A stretch of DNA of 22,468 nt from Casp-actino8 sp040381935 (GTDB lineage Bacteria > Actinomycetota > Acidimicrobiia > Acidimicrobiales > Ilumatobacteraceae). Of the stretch, positions 1 through 7,203 are shown piece after piece. The notes beneath the pieces were generated by a model, which saw only the letters and a program-made list of their open reading frames with translations, did no database searches and was not told the origin of the DNA. A program made the position numbers and the translations under genes. Where the stretch lies: assembly GCA_040381935.1 (NCBI GenBank), contig JBEIGJ010000015.1, positions 1-22,468 of the forward strand, given 5' to 3'. The number at the start of each line of letters is the position of its first letter. Position 1 is the stretch's first letter.

Positions 1-1
1 A

Positions 2-97
2 TTCACCGCCGCTGATGATCTCGTCGCGGGATCAAATGTGCTTTTGGACGTCATGTGGCGCCTGGCGCACTCCGACTTTCCGGTGAACCCGAAATGA
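2..97 (+). CDS. C-terminal end of an M20-family amidohydrolase / N-carbamoyl-amino-acid hydrolase (5' truncated)
   Basis: An open frame enters from the left edge and ends in TGA at 95-97, leaving about 31 codons. The visible residues include TADDLVAGSNVLLDVMWRLA, which resembles the end of M20 hydantoinase/carbamoylase proteins (AllC, HyuC, L-carbamoylase), where a pattern like 'SPEDLxxGANVLLxxLLxLA' closes the catalytic domain. The stop overlaps the next ATG as ATGA, a translational-coupling arrangement, so the two genes are probably cotranscribed. The family normally removes carbamoyl or ureido groups using two metal ions, for example on allantoate, N-carbamoyl-L-amino acids or beta-ureidopropionate. 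No catalytic residues lie inside the window, so the assignment rests on a short tail and on the fit with the neighbouring carbamoylase. Confidence 0.55.
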   Translation, partial: FTAADDLVAGSNVLLDVMWRLAHSDFPVNPK

Positions 98-1044
98 CCG
101 CGGCGCGACAAGTCGTGATTGGAGCGGCTCAACTCGGCCCGATTCAACGTCATCACAGTCGTGGGGATGTCGTCCAGCGCCTCATCACTTTGCTGCAAGA
201 GGCCGCAGAGCGTGGATGTGATCTGGTCGTCTTCCCGGAATTGGCCCTGACGACATTCTTCCCTCGGTGGTTCGTCGAAGACATCACTGAGGCTGACCAC
301 TATTACGAAACCAGCATGCCTTCCGATGAGACGCAACCGCTCTTCGATGAAGCCAAACGTCTCGGTATCGGTTTTTGTCTCGGCTATGCCGAACTGACAC
401 CACCGGACAGCAATGGCGTCCGCCACCGCTACAACACGCAGATCCTGGTCGAGCGCGATGGATCCATCGTGGCCCGGTACCACAAAGTCCACATCCCAGG
501 ACACGAGCATCATGAACCTGGTCGACCGTTTCAACATGCCGAGCGCTACTACTTCGAACCTGGGCCTGAAGGATTCGGCGTGTGGCGAGCCTTTGGTGGC
601 TTGGTGGGAATGATGATTTGCAATGACCGCCGTTGGCCCGAGTCGTATCGCGAAATGGGTTTACAAGGAGTGGAATTGATCTTGTGTGGGTACAACACCC
701 CTATCCACTACGTACCAGATCCGTCACAAGACATTCTTCAAGGTTTCCACAATGCCCTGGTCATGCAATCTGGCGCCTACCAAAACGGCAGCTGGGTCAT
801 CGGTGTGGCCAAAGCGGGAGTCGAAGAAGGTGTCGACTCCCTAGGACAAAGTTGCATCATCGCTCCAAGCGGCCAGATCGTGGCACAAACGCTGACCACC
901 GATGATGAGCTGATCGTGGCTTCCTGCGATCTCGACTGGTGTCGCCGCTACAAAGGAACACTTTTCGACTTCGACCGCTACCGACGACCCGAGGTCTACC
1001 AACGCATCACGTCTCAACGAGGTGTGATCGAGCCGCAGGATTGA
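94..1044 (+). CDS. N-carbamoyl-D-amino-acid hydrolase-like amidohydrolase (nitrilase superfamily)
   Basis: The 316-residue protein matches the family of Agrobacterium D-carbamoylase (about 304 aa) along its length. The Glu-Lys-Cys catalytic triad is visible: E49 in FPELALTTFFPRW, K131 in YHKVHIPGHEHHEP, and C176 in MMICNDRRWPE. Other family blocks such as GYNTP and SYQNG-like AYQNGSW are present. The enzyme is cytosolic and hydrolyses an N-carbamoyl (ureido) compound to amine, CO2 and ammonia. ATG at 94 was chosen because it forms an ATGA overlap with the preceding M20 gene and begins where the family begins; a GTG at 55 would add 13 residues of no family resemblance. Placed among xanthine dehydrogenases, its natural substrate may be a purine- or pyrimidine-derived ureido compound rather than a D-amino acid; that is inference. 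A 34-bp gap separates it from the next gene. Confidence 0.88.
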   Translation: MTAARQVVIGAAQLGPIQRHHSRGDVVQRLITLLQEAAERGCDLVVFPELALTTFFPRWFVEDITEADHYYETSMPSDETQPLFDEAKRLGIGFCLGYAELTPPDSNGVRHRYNTQILVERDGSIVARYHKVHIPGHEHHEPGRPFQHAERYYFEPGPEGFGVWRAFGGLVGMMICNDRRWPESYREMGLQGVELILCGYNTPIHYVPDPSQDILQGFHNALVMQSGAYQNGSWVIGVAKAGVEEGVDSLGQSCIIAPSGQIVAQTLTTDDELIVASCDLDWCRRYKGTLFDFDRYRRPEVYQRITSQRGVIEPQD

Positions 1045-1067
1045 AAACTGTCTTGCGAGAAAACAAC

Positions 1068-1071
1068 GGAG
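1068..1071 (+). promoter_or_regulatory. Shine-Dalgarno site of the fused xanthine dehydrogenase
   Basis: GGAG lies seven bases ahead of the ATG at 1079. This supports that start and shows that this gene is translated by ordinary ribosome binding, unlike several unit starts in the window that lack such a site. Confidence 0.6.
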
Positions 1072-1078
1072 TATCGAT

Positions 1079-3679
1079 ATGAGTTCAAACGCCTCGAACG
1101 AGACCACAACTCGAGTGACATTGCGCGTGAACGAACGCATGGTCGAAGTCTCATCGGAACATCCCCATCTCCTTTCCGCTTTGCGGGATGATCTCGGTCT
1201 CACAGCGGCCAAAGATGGTTGCTCGCCATCGGGTCAATGTGGTTGTTGCACCGTGATCATCGACGGCAAGGCAGTAGTCAGTTGCCAACAGCCTCTTGAC
1301 AAGGTCGCTGGCAAATCGATTCTCACCTTGGAAGGACTGCCCGAGGAGGAACGAAATCGCTACGCCACAGCATTTGCTGCCTGTGGAGGGCTGCAGTGCG
1401 GGTTTTGTATCCCCGGCATCGTCATGCGGGCCAAAGGTCAGATCGACAAGAAAGGAGCAGCCCTCACCCGCAGCGACATGTCCCGTCACCTTGGCGCGAA
1501 TTTGTGCCGCTGCACCGGGTACGTCAAGGTCCTTGACGCCATCGAAGCGGTTGCGACTGGCAACATTCCACCGCTGACACCCAACGGCGGTATCGGATCG
1601 CGCGGGGTCAAGTTTGAAGCCGCTGCACTGGCCCTTGGTGATCGTCATTATGTCGATGACATCGTCCTTCCCGGTATGGTCCATGCCGCTCTGGTTCTGA
1701 CTGAACACGTCCGTGCCGATATTCGAGCCATTGACACCACCCGCGCAGAATCCCTCGATGGCGTCGTCGCCGTCTTCACAGCGGCTGATATTCCGGCGGA
1801 ACTCAAAGTCGGATTGATCTATAAGGACTGGCCGGTCATGATTCCCGTCGGCGGACGCACCAGCTACGCCGGTGATGTGCTGGCCGTCGTGGTGGCCAAC
1901 ACTCGGATCCAAGCCCGTCGTGCCGCCGAATCAGTCCAGGTGGATTATGACGTACTTGCACCAATGACGGACCCCATCTCAGCGATAGCGAGTTCTGATA
2001 TTGCCGTCTGGGGCACTGAGTCCAATGTGCTCAGCGTCAGTGCCTACAGTCGCGGCGATATTGACAGTGCCCTCAAAGACAGCGCCCATGTCGTTCATGA
2101 GGTCTTTGAAACCCAGAGAATCGAGCACGCCTTTTTGGAACCGGAGAGTTCACTTGCCGTTCCATCACATATCGAAGGTCGACGTCACCTACACGTGTAT
2201 TCGGGGGGCCAAGGAGTCTGGGATGATCGCAACGACATTGCCCGCGTCCTTGGCATCGATCGCGATCAAGTCACCGTGGAGTTGGTGAGTAATGGCGGAG
2301 CATTCGGCGGTAAGGAAGATATGAGCAATCAGGCTCATGCCGCTCTCGCTGCGTGGCTCTTGGACCAGCCCGTGAAGTGCACATTGTCGCGCGAGGAATC
2401 GTTACGAATGCACGCCAAACGACATCCCATTCGAATGGAGTACACGCTCGGGTGCAACGAAGTTGGAATGCTCACCGCTTTGAAAGTGCGCGCCGTTGGC
2501 GACAGCGGCGCCTATGCCAGCGTCGGCATGAAAGTGCTCGAGCGCATGGCCGGTCACGCCAGTGGCCCGTACCATCTTCCGGCAATTGACGTTGAAGCCA
2601 TAGCGGTGCGTACCAACAATCCGATTTGTGGTGCCTTTCGCGGATTCGGCGCCAATCAAGCCCAATTTGCCATGGAGGGATCGCTCGATCGCCTGGCCGA
2701 GCGCATTGGTCTGACCGGCTGGGAGATCCGACATCGCAATGTCATCAAACCCGGCATGGTGTGGGGTCCTGGTCAGATCATGGATGACGGCTGTCTCGGA
2801 GCCGAACGGTGTCTCGATGAGATCAAACCCTTCTACGACCAGGCTCGTGCCGCAGGTGCTGCGATTGGCCTAGGCCTTGGTTTGAAGAACAGCGGTCTCG
2901 GTAACGGGTTCAAAGAGGTGACAGGAGCAGTAGTCCGCTTCGAACCCGACGGCACCGTTGAAGTTCGCCACGGCTGGACCGAAATGGGACAAGGCATTCA
3001 CACCGTTGCTCTCCAAGTGGTCGTCGAGGAATTGGGAATCGACCCAGAGCGAATTCGCGTCATTGTTGATACCACGCGCGAATTGGGCTTCGGTCAGACG
3101 ACTGGCTCGCGCGGCACGCTCATGGGAGCCGGAGCCGTGAAAGCCGCCTGTGAAACTGCTCGGGCCGCCGGGTGCACGGTCGGCGTGGACCATTACGGCG
3201 AATATCGCGTCGATTGGACTCAGAAGTTGGGCGAAGTCGAAAACCCGACCATCCATTCGACCTTTGGATATGCCGCTCAATTAGTGATCATGGATCGCTC
3301 GACCGGTCGTATCTCCGAAGTCGTGGCGGCCCATGATGTTGGACGAGCAGTCAACCCGACTTTGTGTGAAGGCCAGATCGAGGGCAGTGTGCACATGGGA
3401 TTGGGGTACGCCTTGAGCGAAGACTTCCCCGCCGATCCCGAGACGGGTTTCCCGACCAATATGACCTTGCGGTCACTGGGCATTCTCCGGGCCAAAGATG
3501 TTCCCACCATCACAGTGAAACTCATCGAGTCACCCGAACCAAATGCCCCCTATGGCATCAAGGGCGTTGGCGAAATTGGATTGGTCCCCACCGCCGGAGC
3601 AGTAGCGGCAGCTCTCCATGATCTCGATGGACAATGGCGTCACCGTCTGCCGATGCAGCCCTCCACTGACGATGAGTGA
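1079..3679 (+). CDS. Fused 2Fe-2S / molybdopterin hydroxylase, selenium-dependent xanthine dehydrogenase type
   Basis: An 866-residue molybdenum hydroxylase with two domains and no FAD domain. Residues about 10-165 form paired [2Fe-2S] domains: cysteines 48, 54, 57 and 69 for the plant-ferredoxin-like cluster, then LQCGFC (107, 110) and NLCRCTGY (143, 145) for the helical cluster. The rest is the Mo-binding part, with GGAFGGKED, CGAFRGFG, WTEMGQG and GVGE; E832 is the expected catalytic glutamate. The order FeS-Mo, the length, and the closing block (AAHDVGRAVNP, CEGQIEGSVHMGLGYAL, YGIKGVGEIGL) resemble the family called selenium-dependent xanthine dehydrogenase, related to E. coli XdhD. The partner SsnA-like gene follows directly, as in the E. 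coli ygfK-ssnA-ygfM-xdhD region. Expected role: hydroxylation of xanthine or another N-heterocycle, passing electrons to a separate FAD subunit, probably the one at 5861. Selenium use cannot be read from the protein. Confidence 0.85.
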   Translation: MSSNASNETTTRVTLRVNERMVEVSSEHPHLLSALRDDLGLTAAKDGCSPSGQCGCCTVIIDGKAVVSCQQPLDKVAGKSILTLEGLPEEERNRYATAFAACGGLQCGFCIPGIVMRAKGQIDKKGAALTRSDMSRHLGANLCRCTGYVKVLDAIEAVATGNIPPLTPNGGIGSRGVKFEAAALALGDRHYVDDIVLPGMVHAALVLTEHVRADIRAIDTTRAESLDGVVAVFTAADIPAELKVGLIYKDWPVMIPVGGRTSYAGDVLAVVVANTRIQARRAAESVQVDYDVLAPMTDPISAIASSDIAVWGTESNVLSVSAYSRGDIDSALKDSAHVVHEVFETQRIEHAFLEPESSLAVPSHIEGRRHLHVYSGGQGVWDDRNDIARVLGIDRDQVTVELVSNGGAFGGKEDMSNQAHAALAAWLLDQPVKCTLSREESLRMHAKRHPIRMEYTLGCNEVGMLTALKVRAVGDSGAYASVGMKVLERMAGHASGPYHLPAIDVEAIAVRTNNPICGAFRGFGANQAQFAMEGSLDRLAERIGLTGWEIRHRNVIKPGMVWGPGQIMDDGCLGAERCLDEIKPFYDQARAAGAAIGLGLGLKNSGLGNGFKEVTGAVVRFEPDGTVEVRHGWTEMGQGIHTVALQVVVEELGIDPERIRVIVDTTRELGFGQTTGSRGTLMGAGAVKAACETARAAGCTVGVDHYGEYRVDWTQKLGEVENPTIHSTFGYAAQLVIMDRSTGRISEVVAAHDVGRAVNPTLCEGQIEGSVHMGLGYALSEDFPADPETGFPTNMTLRSLGILRAKDVPTITVKLIESPEPNAPYGIKGVGEIGLVPTAGAVAAALHDLDGQWRHRLPMQPSTDDE

Positions 3680-3740
3680 TTCCGCTCGCAGCAACGGATG
3701 TCGTGTCGGGAGAGACGGCCCATGACTTCGATCTCCCCCG
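3676..3740 (+). other. Candidate alternative N-terminal frame and frameshift site for the SsnA-like gene
   Basis: GTG at 3676-3678 overlaps the preceding TGA (3677-3679) in the GTGA arrangement used at other junctions here. That frame reads VIPLAATDVVSGETAHDFDL and reaches a run of five C at 3735-3739. Dropping one C would continue it as LPGLVCAHHH, a better match to the usual [VIL]PGxxxxHxH opening of this superfamily than the SPGLVCAHHH of the frame as read. This may be a sequencing or assembly error, a genuine mutation, or coincidence. Confidence 0.4.
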
Positions 3741-4744
3741 GTTTGGTCTGCGCACATCACCATCTCTATTCGGCCTTGGCGCGCGGCATGCCAGCACCGC
3801 CCCGACAGCCCACGGATTTCCTTTCGATCCTGCAGCAAATTTGGTGGAGGCTCGATACAGCCCTCGACCTCGACACGATCTATTGGTCGGCCAAACTTGG
3901 CGCTCTCGAAGCATTGCTCAGCGGGACAACAGGCATTGTCGATCACCACGAAAGCCCTTCGGCGATCGAAGGAAGTTTGGATGTCATCACGCAGGCATGC
4001 GAAGAAGTCGGTGTGCGCGTCGTCTGCTCCTACGGAGTCACCGAACGTCATGGTCGTGATGGGGGTCGACGAGGACTGGCCGAAAACGAACGCTTCATAC
4101 GGGCCGGTGGTCGCGGATTGGTCGGCGTCCATGCCGCTTTCACCTGCTCCGATGAACTCTTGCACGATGTCGCCGGCTTAGCCGACGACCTGGGAGTTGG
4201 AGTACATATCCACGTCGCTGAAGGTCCTGATGATCTCGAGGCCGGTCGACGGCTGGAAAACATGGCCCGTGACAATTGGCTTTTGGTGCACTGTGTTCAT
4301 TTGGATCGCCCGCTTGCTGGAGTGGTGGTTCACAATCCGCGCAGCAACATGAATAACGCCGTGGGCTATGCCCGTCCTGCCAAGTGGACCCAGCCCGTGA
4401 TGTTGGGAACTGATGGCATTGGAGCCGACATGTTGGAGGAATTCCGTCTGGCGTACGTCGCACATCGCCAAGACGATGTCGGAGCATCACCCGAGACAGC
4501 CTGGTCCTGGTTGGAGAGCGGCTATCTGCTGATTCCGGAATGTCGTAACGATCGTGTGCATTGGAATTATGACCATGTCGAAAGCGCCTGGCATGTGGCT
4601 TTCACACCGGGTATCCGTGCCACAGAAGTGATCGCTGGTGACGGGGAAATCCTGGTGTCTGATGGACGTCCGACGCGCGTTGATCTCGATGAGGTGCGGG
4701 CCCGGGCCGCTGAAGCCGCCCAGCGCCTCTTCGCCAAACTCTGA
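3722..4744 (+). CDS. ssnA: SsnA-like aminohydrolase, N-terminus short or broken by a possible frameshift
   Basis: A 340-residue amidohydrolase-superfamily (guanine deaminase/chlorohydrolase type) protein resembling SsnA. Visible metal-site motifs are PGLVCAHHH (His 12-14), VHIHVAE (H164) and GTDGIGADM (D231); blocks such as TDFLSILQQIWWRLD, DHHESPSAIEGSLD and VVHNPRSNMNN are shared with SsnA. SsnA proteins are about 440 aa; here the roughly 60-residue N-terminal beta-sandwich is missing and the stretch before VVHNPRSNMNN is shortened. ATG 3722 was chosen for the upstream GGGAGAG; ATG 3698 is also in frame. A GTG at 3676 would overlap the previous stop as GTGA, but sits in another frame that meets this one at a C5 run (3735-3739). 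Likely role: hydrolytic deamination of a purine-like ring next to the Mo hydroxylase. Whether it is active as read is uncertain. Confidence 0.75.
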   Translation: MTSISPGLVCAHHHLYSALARGMPAPPRQPTDFLSILQQIWWRLDTALDLDTIYWSAKLGALEALLSGTTGIVDHHESPSAIEGSLDVITQACEEVGVRVVCSYGVTERHGRDGGRRGLAENERFIRAGGRGLVGVHAAFTCSDELLHDVAGLADDLGVGVHIHVAEGPDDLEAGRRLENMARDNWLLVHCVHLDRPLAGVVVHNPRSNMNNAVGYARPAKWTQPVMLGTDGIGADMLEEFRLAYVAHRQDDVGASPETAWSWLESGYLLIPECRNDRVHWNYDHVESAWHVAFTPGIRATEVIAGDGEILVSDGRPTRVDLDEVRARAAEAAQRLFAKL

Positions 4745-4753
4745 GTCCGAGAG

Positions 4754-4759
4754 TACGAT
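4754..4759 (+). promoter_or_regulatory. Putative -10 element (TACGAT) of a leaderless transcript
   Basis: TACGAT fits the actinobacterial -10 pattern TAnnnT and is followed by exactly six bases and then the ATG at 4766, so transcription could begin at or next to the start codon. No Shine-Dalgarno site precedes this ATG. No convincing -35 hexamer was seen. Confidence 0.5.
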
Positions 4760-4765
4760 TCGGCC

Positions 4766-5791
4766 ATGACGAATTCGGCTCCCACCCAGCCAGTGGCCCT
4801 GTACCTTCAAGATGCTCACCCCATCCGTCAAGGTATGGAATTCACCAAATATGCCGAATCTCGCGGGTTCGATGCGGTCTGGCAAGCCGAAAGCCGTCTG
4901 GTGCGCGAGGCAACGGTGCCCATGGCCGCTTTTGCCAGTGTCACCGAGCGCATCAAAGTCGGAAGCGGTGTGGTCGACTGTTGGAGTCGCAATCCAGCGC
5001 GCCTCGCCGCCACATTTTCGACCCTGGATGATCTGGCTCCGGGTCGAGTCATTCTGGGTATCGGGGCCTGGTGGGATCCGTTGGCGCAAAAAGTTGGCAT
5101 CGAACGCAACAAGCCCTTACGCGTGATGCGGGAGATCGTCACCGTGGTGCGTTCGCTGTTGAACAATGAGTCGGTAACTTTCGATGGCGAATACGTACAC
5201 CTCGATGGCGTCGAATTGGATTACGTCTACCAAGAGCGTCGTCCAAAGAATGTCCCCATCTATATCGGTGCAACGGGAATGCAAATGATGGAATTGACCG
5301 GCGAGATCGCCGATGGTGCGGTGTTGAACTATCTCGTCTCACCGGAATACAACGATCAAGCCATTGAAGCCCTGGAGCGCGGCGCGGCGAAATCCGGCCG
5401 TTCATTGGCCGATATCGATCGCCCACAACTAGTGGTGTGCAGTGTGCACGAAGATCGTGAAATTGCTCTGGACATGGCACGAATGATGGTCACCCAGTAT
5501 CTCGGTCAACAACCCCACATCATGAAAGCATCCGGAGTCCCTCAGTCGCTCCTGGACAAAGTTGGAGAAGTACTCACCTGGCCTGCCACCCACGAGCAAG
5601 TCGAAGCCGCTAGCAAATTGGTGCCCGATGAAATCGTGCAGATGCTCACCGCCAGTGGCACTCCCACCGAAGCCCGAGCCAAGGTCAAGCACTACATCGA
5701 TCACGGATGTACCTGCCCCATCTTGTACCCACTCGGCGATGTCGAGGCCATGATCGATACCTTTGCCCATTGGGATCCGTCTCAGGACTGA
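4766..5791 (+). CDS. LLM-class flavin/F420-dependent oxidoreductase (MER-like)
   Basis: A 341-residue luciferase-like TIM-barrel protein. Family features are GFDAVWQAESR near residues 35-44, a SVTERIKVGSGV strand, LAPGRVILGIGAWWDPLAQK at 91-109, and PIYIGATGMQMMELTGEIADG at 164-184. These resemble the methylenetetrahydromethanopterin-reductase-like group, which uses F420 or FMN to move a hydride or insert oxygen. It sits between the SsnA-like gene (21 bp before) and the xanthine dehydrogenase FAD gene (69 bp after), so a step in N-heterocycle breakdown is reasonable; RutA, another luciferase-like enzyme, opens the uracil ring. The start is supported by the TACGAT-N6-ATG arrangement rather than by a ribosome site. 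Cofactor and substrate cannot be decided from sequence alone. Confidence 0.85.
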   Translation: MTNSAPTQPVALYLQDAHPIRQGMEFTKYAESRGFDAVWQAESRLVREATVPMAAFASVTERIKVGSGVVDCWSRNPARLAATFSTLDDLAPGRVILGIGAWWDPLAQKVGIERNKPLRVMREIVTVVRSLLNNESVTFDGEYVHLDGVELDYVYQERRPKNVPIYIGATGMQMMELTGEIADGAVLNYLVSPEYNDQAIEALERGAAKSGRSLADIDRPQLVVCSVHEDREIALDMARMMVTQYLGQQPHIMKASGVPQSLLDKVGEVLTWPATHEQVEAASKLVPDEIVQMLTASGTPTEARAKVKHYIDHGCTCPILYPLGDVEAMIDTFAHWDPSQD

Positions 5792-5848
5792 ACCTCAGCC
5801 AATCAGTGAAAATGTGCTGACCAGAGCCTCGGGTGCTTTGACAATTTG

Positions 5849-5854
5849 TAAACT
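5849..5854 (+). promoter_or_regulatory. Putative -10 element (TAAACT) of a leaderless transcript
   Basis: TAAACT fits TAnnnT and lies exactly six bases before the GTG at 5861, within the 69-bp gap 5792-5860. No Shine-Dalgarno site is present. A TTGACA occurs at 5838-5843 but is only five bases from this -10, too close to act as its -35 box. Nothing else was recognised in the gap. Confidence 0.45.
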
Positions 5855-5860
5855 TCGCCC

Positions 5861-6709
5861 GTGCCTGTTCTCCATCCTTCCAGCGTCGATGAGCTGATTT
5901 CAGTTCTCGCCGCCAACCCACAGGCCAGTCTGTTATCAGGAGGAACTGACCTCATGGTGGAGGTCAACTTGCACGGTCGGCCATTGTCGACGGTGATCAG
6001 TCTGCGCCACGTGTCAGAACTGCGTGAATGGCAATATCGACCCACGATCTCACGCCTCACTATCGGCGCCGGCGTTCCGTATGCCCAAATGGAGTCCGGG
6101 GACATTGCCCGTCTGGTTCCGGCATTGGCTCAAGCCGCCCGCACCGTGGGATCACCGCAAATTCGTGCTGCTGGAACATTGGGCGGCAACCTCGGCACGT
6201 GTTCCCCGGCCGGAGATGGGCTTCCCGTACTGGCGGCTCTGGACGCCGTCATTCATGTCATCGGGCCGCAAGGAACCCGGGACATCGAATGGGCCGAGTT
6301 CATGGTGGGAGTCAAGAAGAACGCCCTTCAGCCCGGCGAATTCGTGCACTCGGTCAGCCTGCCCATCGTTTCGGGATGGCAGGGTTATGCCAAAGTTGGG
6401 ACGCGAAACGCCATGGTGATCGCCACGGCCTCAGCGTGTCTGGTGCGCGATAGCGACGAGGGATTGGTCACCGTGGCCCTCGGCGCAGTGGGGCCGACGG
6501 TTATTCGCTGTCGTGGCGCGGAAAAATGGCTGGCCTCCACCACTGATCTTCGCCAAGGGGCATCACTTCCTGCTGGTGTTGCCGATGAGTTCGGTCAGCG
6601 CGTTCGCTCCGAGGCCCTTCCCATCGATGACCATCGATCCACTGCCGAATACCGACGTCACGCAGTGGGCGTCTTGGCCACCCGACTCCTGATGAGGTCA
6701 TTTGCATGA
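5861..6709 (+). CDS. Xanthine dehydrogenase family FAD-binding subunit (CoxM/PucC/YgfM type)
   Basis: A 282-residue medium subunit of a molybdenum hydroxylase. The two FAD-pyrophosphate contacts of this family are visible: LLSGGTDLM at 24-32 and TLGGNLGTCSPAGDGLPVLA at 106-125. The C-terminal part (VATASACLV, VALGAVGPTVIR) matches the CO-dehydrogenase flavoprotein C-terminal domain. It receives electrons from the [2Fe-2S] subunit and hands them to NAD+ or another acceptor. GTG was taken as start because it falls at the usual family beginning and sits six bases after a TAnnnT element. The stop overlaps the next ATG as ATGA, so FAD, FeS and Mo subunits form one unit. As the only FAD subunit in view, it may also serve the fused FeS-Mo enzyme upstream. 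Confidence 0.9.
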   Translation: MPVLHPSSVDELISVLAANPQASLLSGGTDLMVEVNLHGRPLSTVISLRHVSELREWQYRPTISRLTIGAGVPYAQMESGDIARLVPALAQAARTVGSPQIRAAGTLGGNLGTCSPAGDGLPVLAALDAVIHVIGPQGTRDIEWAEFMVGVKKNALQPGEFVHSVSLPIVSGWQGYAKVGTRNAMVIATASACLVRDSDEGLVTVALGAVGPTVIRCRGAEKWLASTTDLRQGASLPAGVADEFGQRVRSEALPIDDHRSTAEYRRHAVGVLATRLLMRSFA

Positions 6710-7203
6710 GCACCGCCGAAATCCCCGCCAACGAGATCTACACATTGCGTGTCAACGGTCGCGATCACAATGTCCAAGATGCTTGGATCGGCGAAAGCCT
6801 GCTCTATGTTTTGCGCGAGAGGCTTGGTCTGCCGGGGGCCAAAGGCGCCTGCGAACAAGGGGAATGCGGAAGTTGCACCGTCATCGTTGACGGTGAAGCA
6901 GTTTGTTCCTGTTTGGTTCTGGCTGCCAGTGCCACGGGAGCTGATATTCGTACAGTCGAAGGTCTCTCACCTGATGGCTCGCTCACCGATGTTCAAGCCG
7001 CTTTCCTCGCAGCCGGTGGAGTGCAATGCGGATTTTGCACGCCCGGTTTCATCGTCGCTGTTCATCATCTCCTTGAGCGCGATCCTGATCCCAGTGAAGA
7101 GGCTATTCGCGAAGCCCTCTCGGGCAATATCTGTCGATGCACCGGATATGGACGGATACTCGAGGCAGTACAAACCGTCGCAGTACAACGACGGGAGTCG
7201 TGA
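6706..7203 (+). CDS. Xanthine dehydrogenase family [2Fe-2S] subunit (CoxS/PucE type)
   Basis: A 165-residue small subunit carrying both [2Fe-2S] clusters. Cysteines 49, 54, 57 and 69 (CEQGECGSCTV and CSC) bind the plant-ferredoxin-like cluster with the usual C-x4-C-x2-C-x11-C spacing; C108, C111 (VQCGFC), C143 and C145 (NICRCTGYGR) bind the second. It relays electrons from the Mo centre to FAD. It starts in an ATGA overlap with the FAD gene and ends in TGATG shared with the Mo subunit, indicating stoichiometric coupled translation. The length is typical for the family. Confidence 0.94.
   Translation: MSTAEIPANEIYTLRVNGRDHNVQDAWIGESLLYVLRERLGLPGAKGACEQGECGSCTVIVDGEAVCSCLVLAASATGADIRTVEGLSPDGSLTDVQAAFLAAGGVQCGFCTPGFIVAVHHLLERDPDPSEEAIREALSGNICRCTGYGRILEAVQTVAVQRRES

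Noticed and set aside
1151..1912. 253-codon minus-strand open frame
   Set aside because: It is antisense to the conserved 2Fe-2S and Mo domains of the fused dehydrogenase, with no recognisable protein features or own start signal.
3677..3721. Readthrough or selenocysteine at the TGA joining the fused dehydrogenase and the SsnA-like frame
   Set aside because: The two genes are in the same frame, which made a UGA-recoded fusion conceivable, but the residues between are not family-like, no hairpin was recognised after the TGA, and the dehydrogenase is complete without it.
5838..5843. TTGACA as a -35 box for the FAD-subunit gene
   Set aside because: It is five bases from the TAAACT -10 candidate, and a -10 at normal spacing would fall inside the coding sequence.
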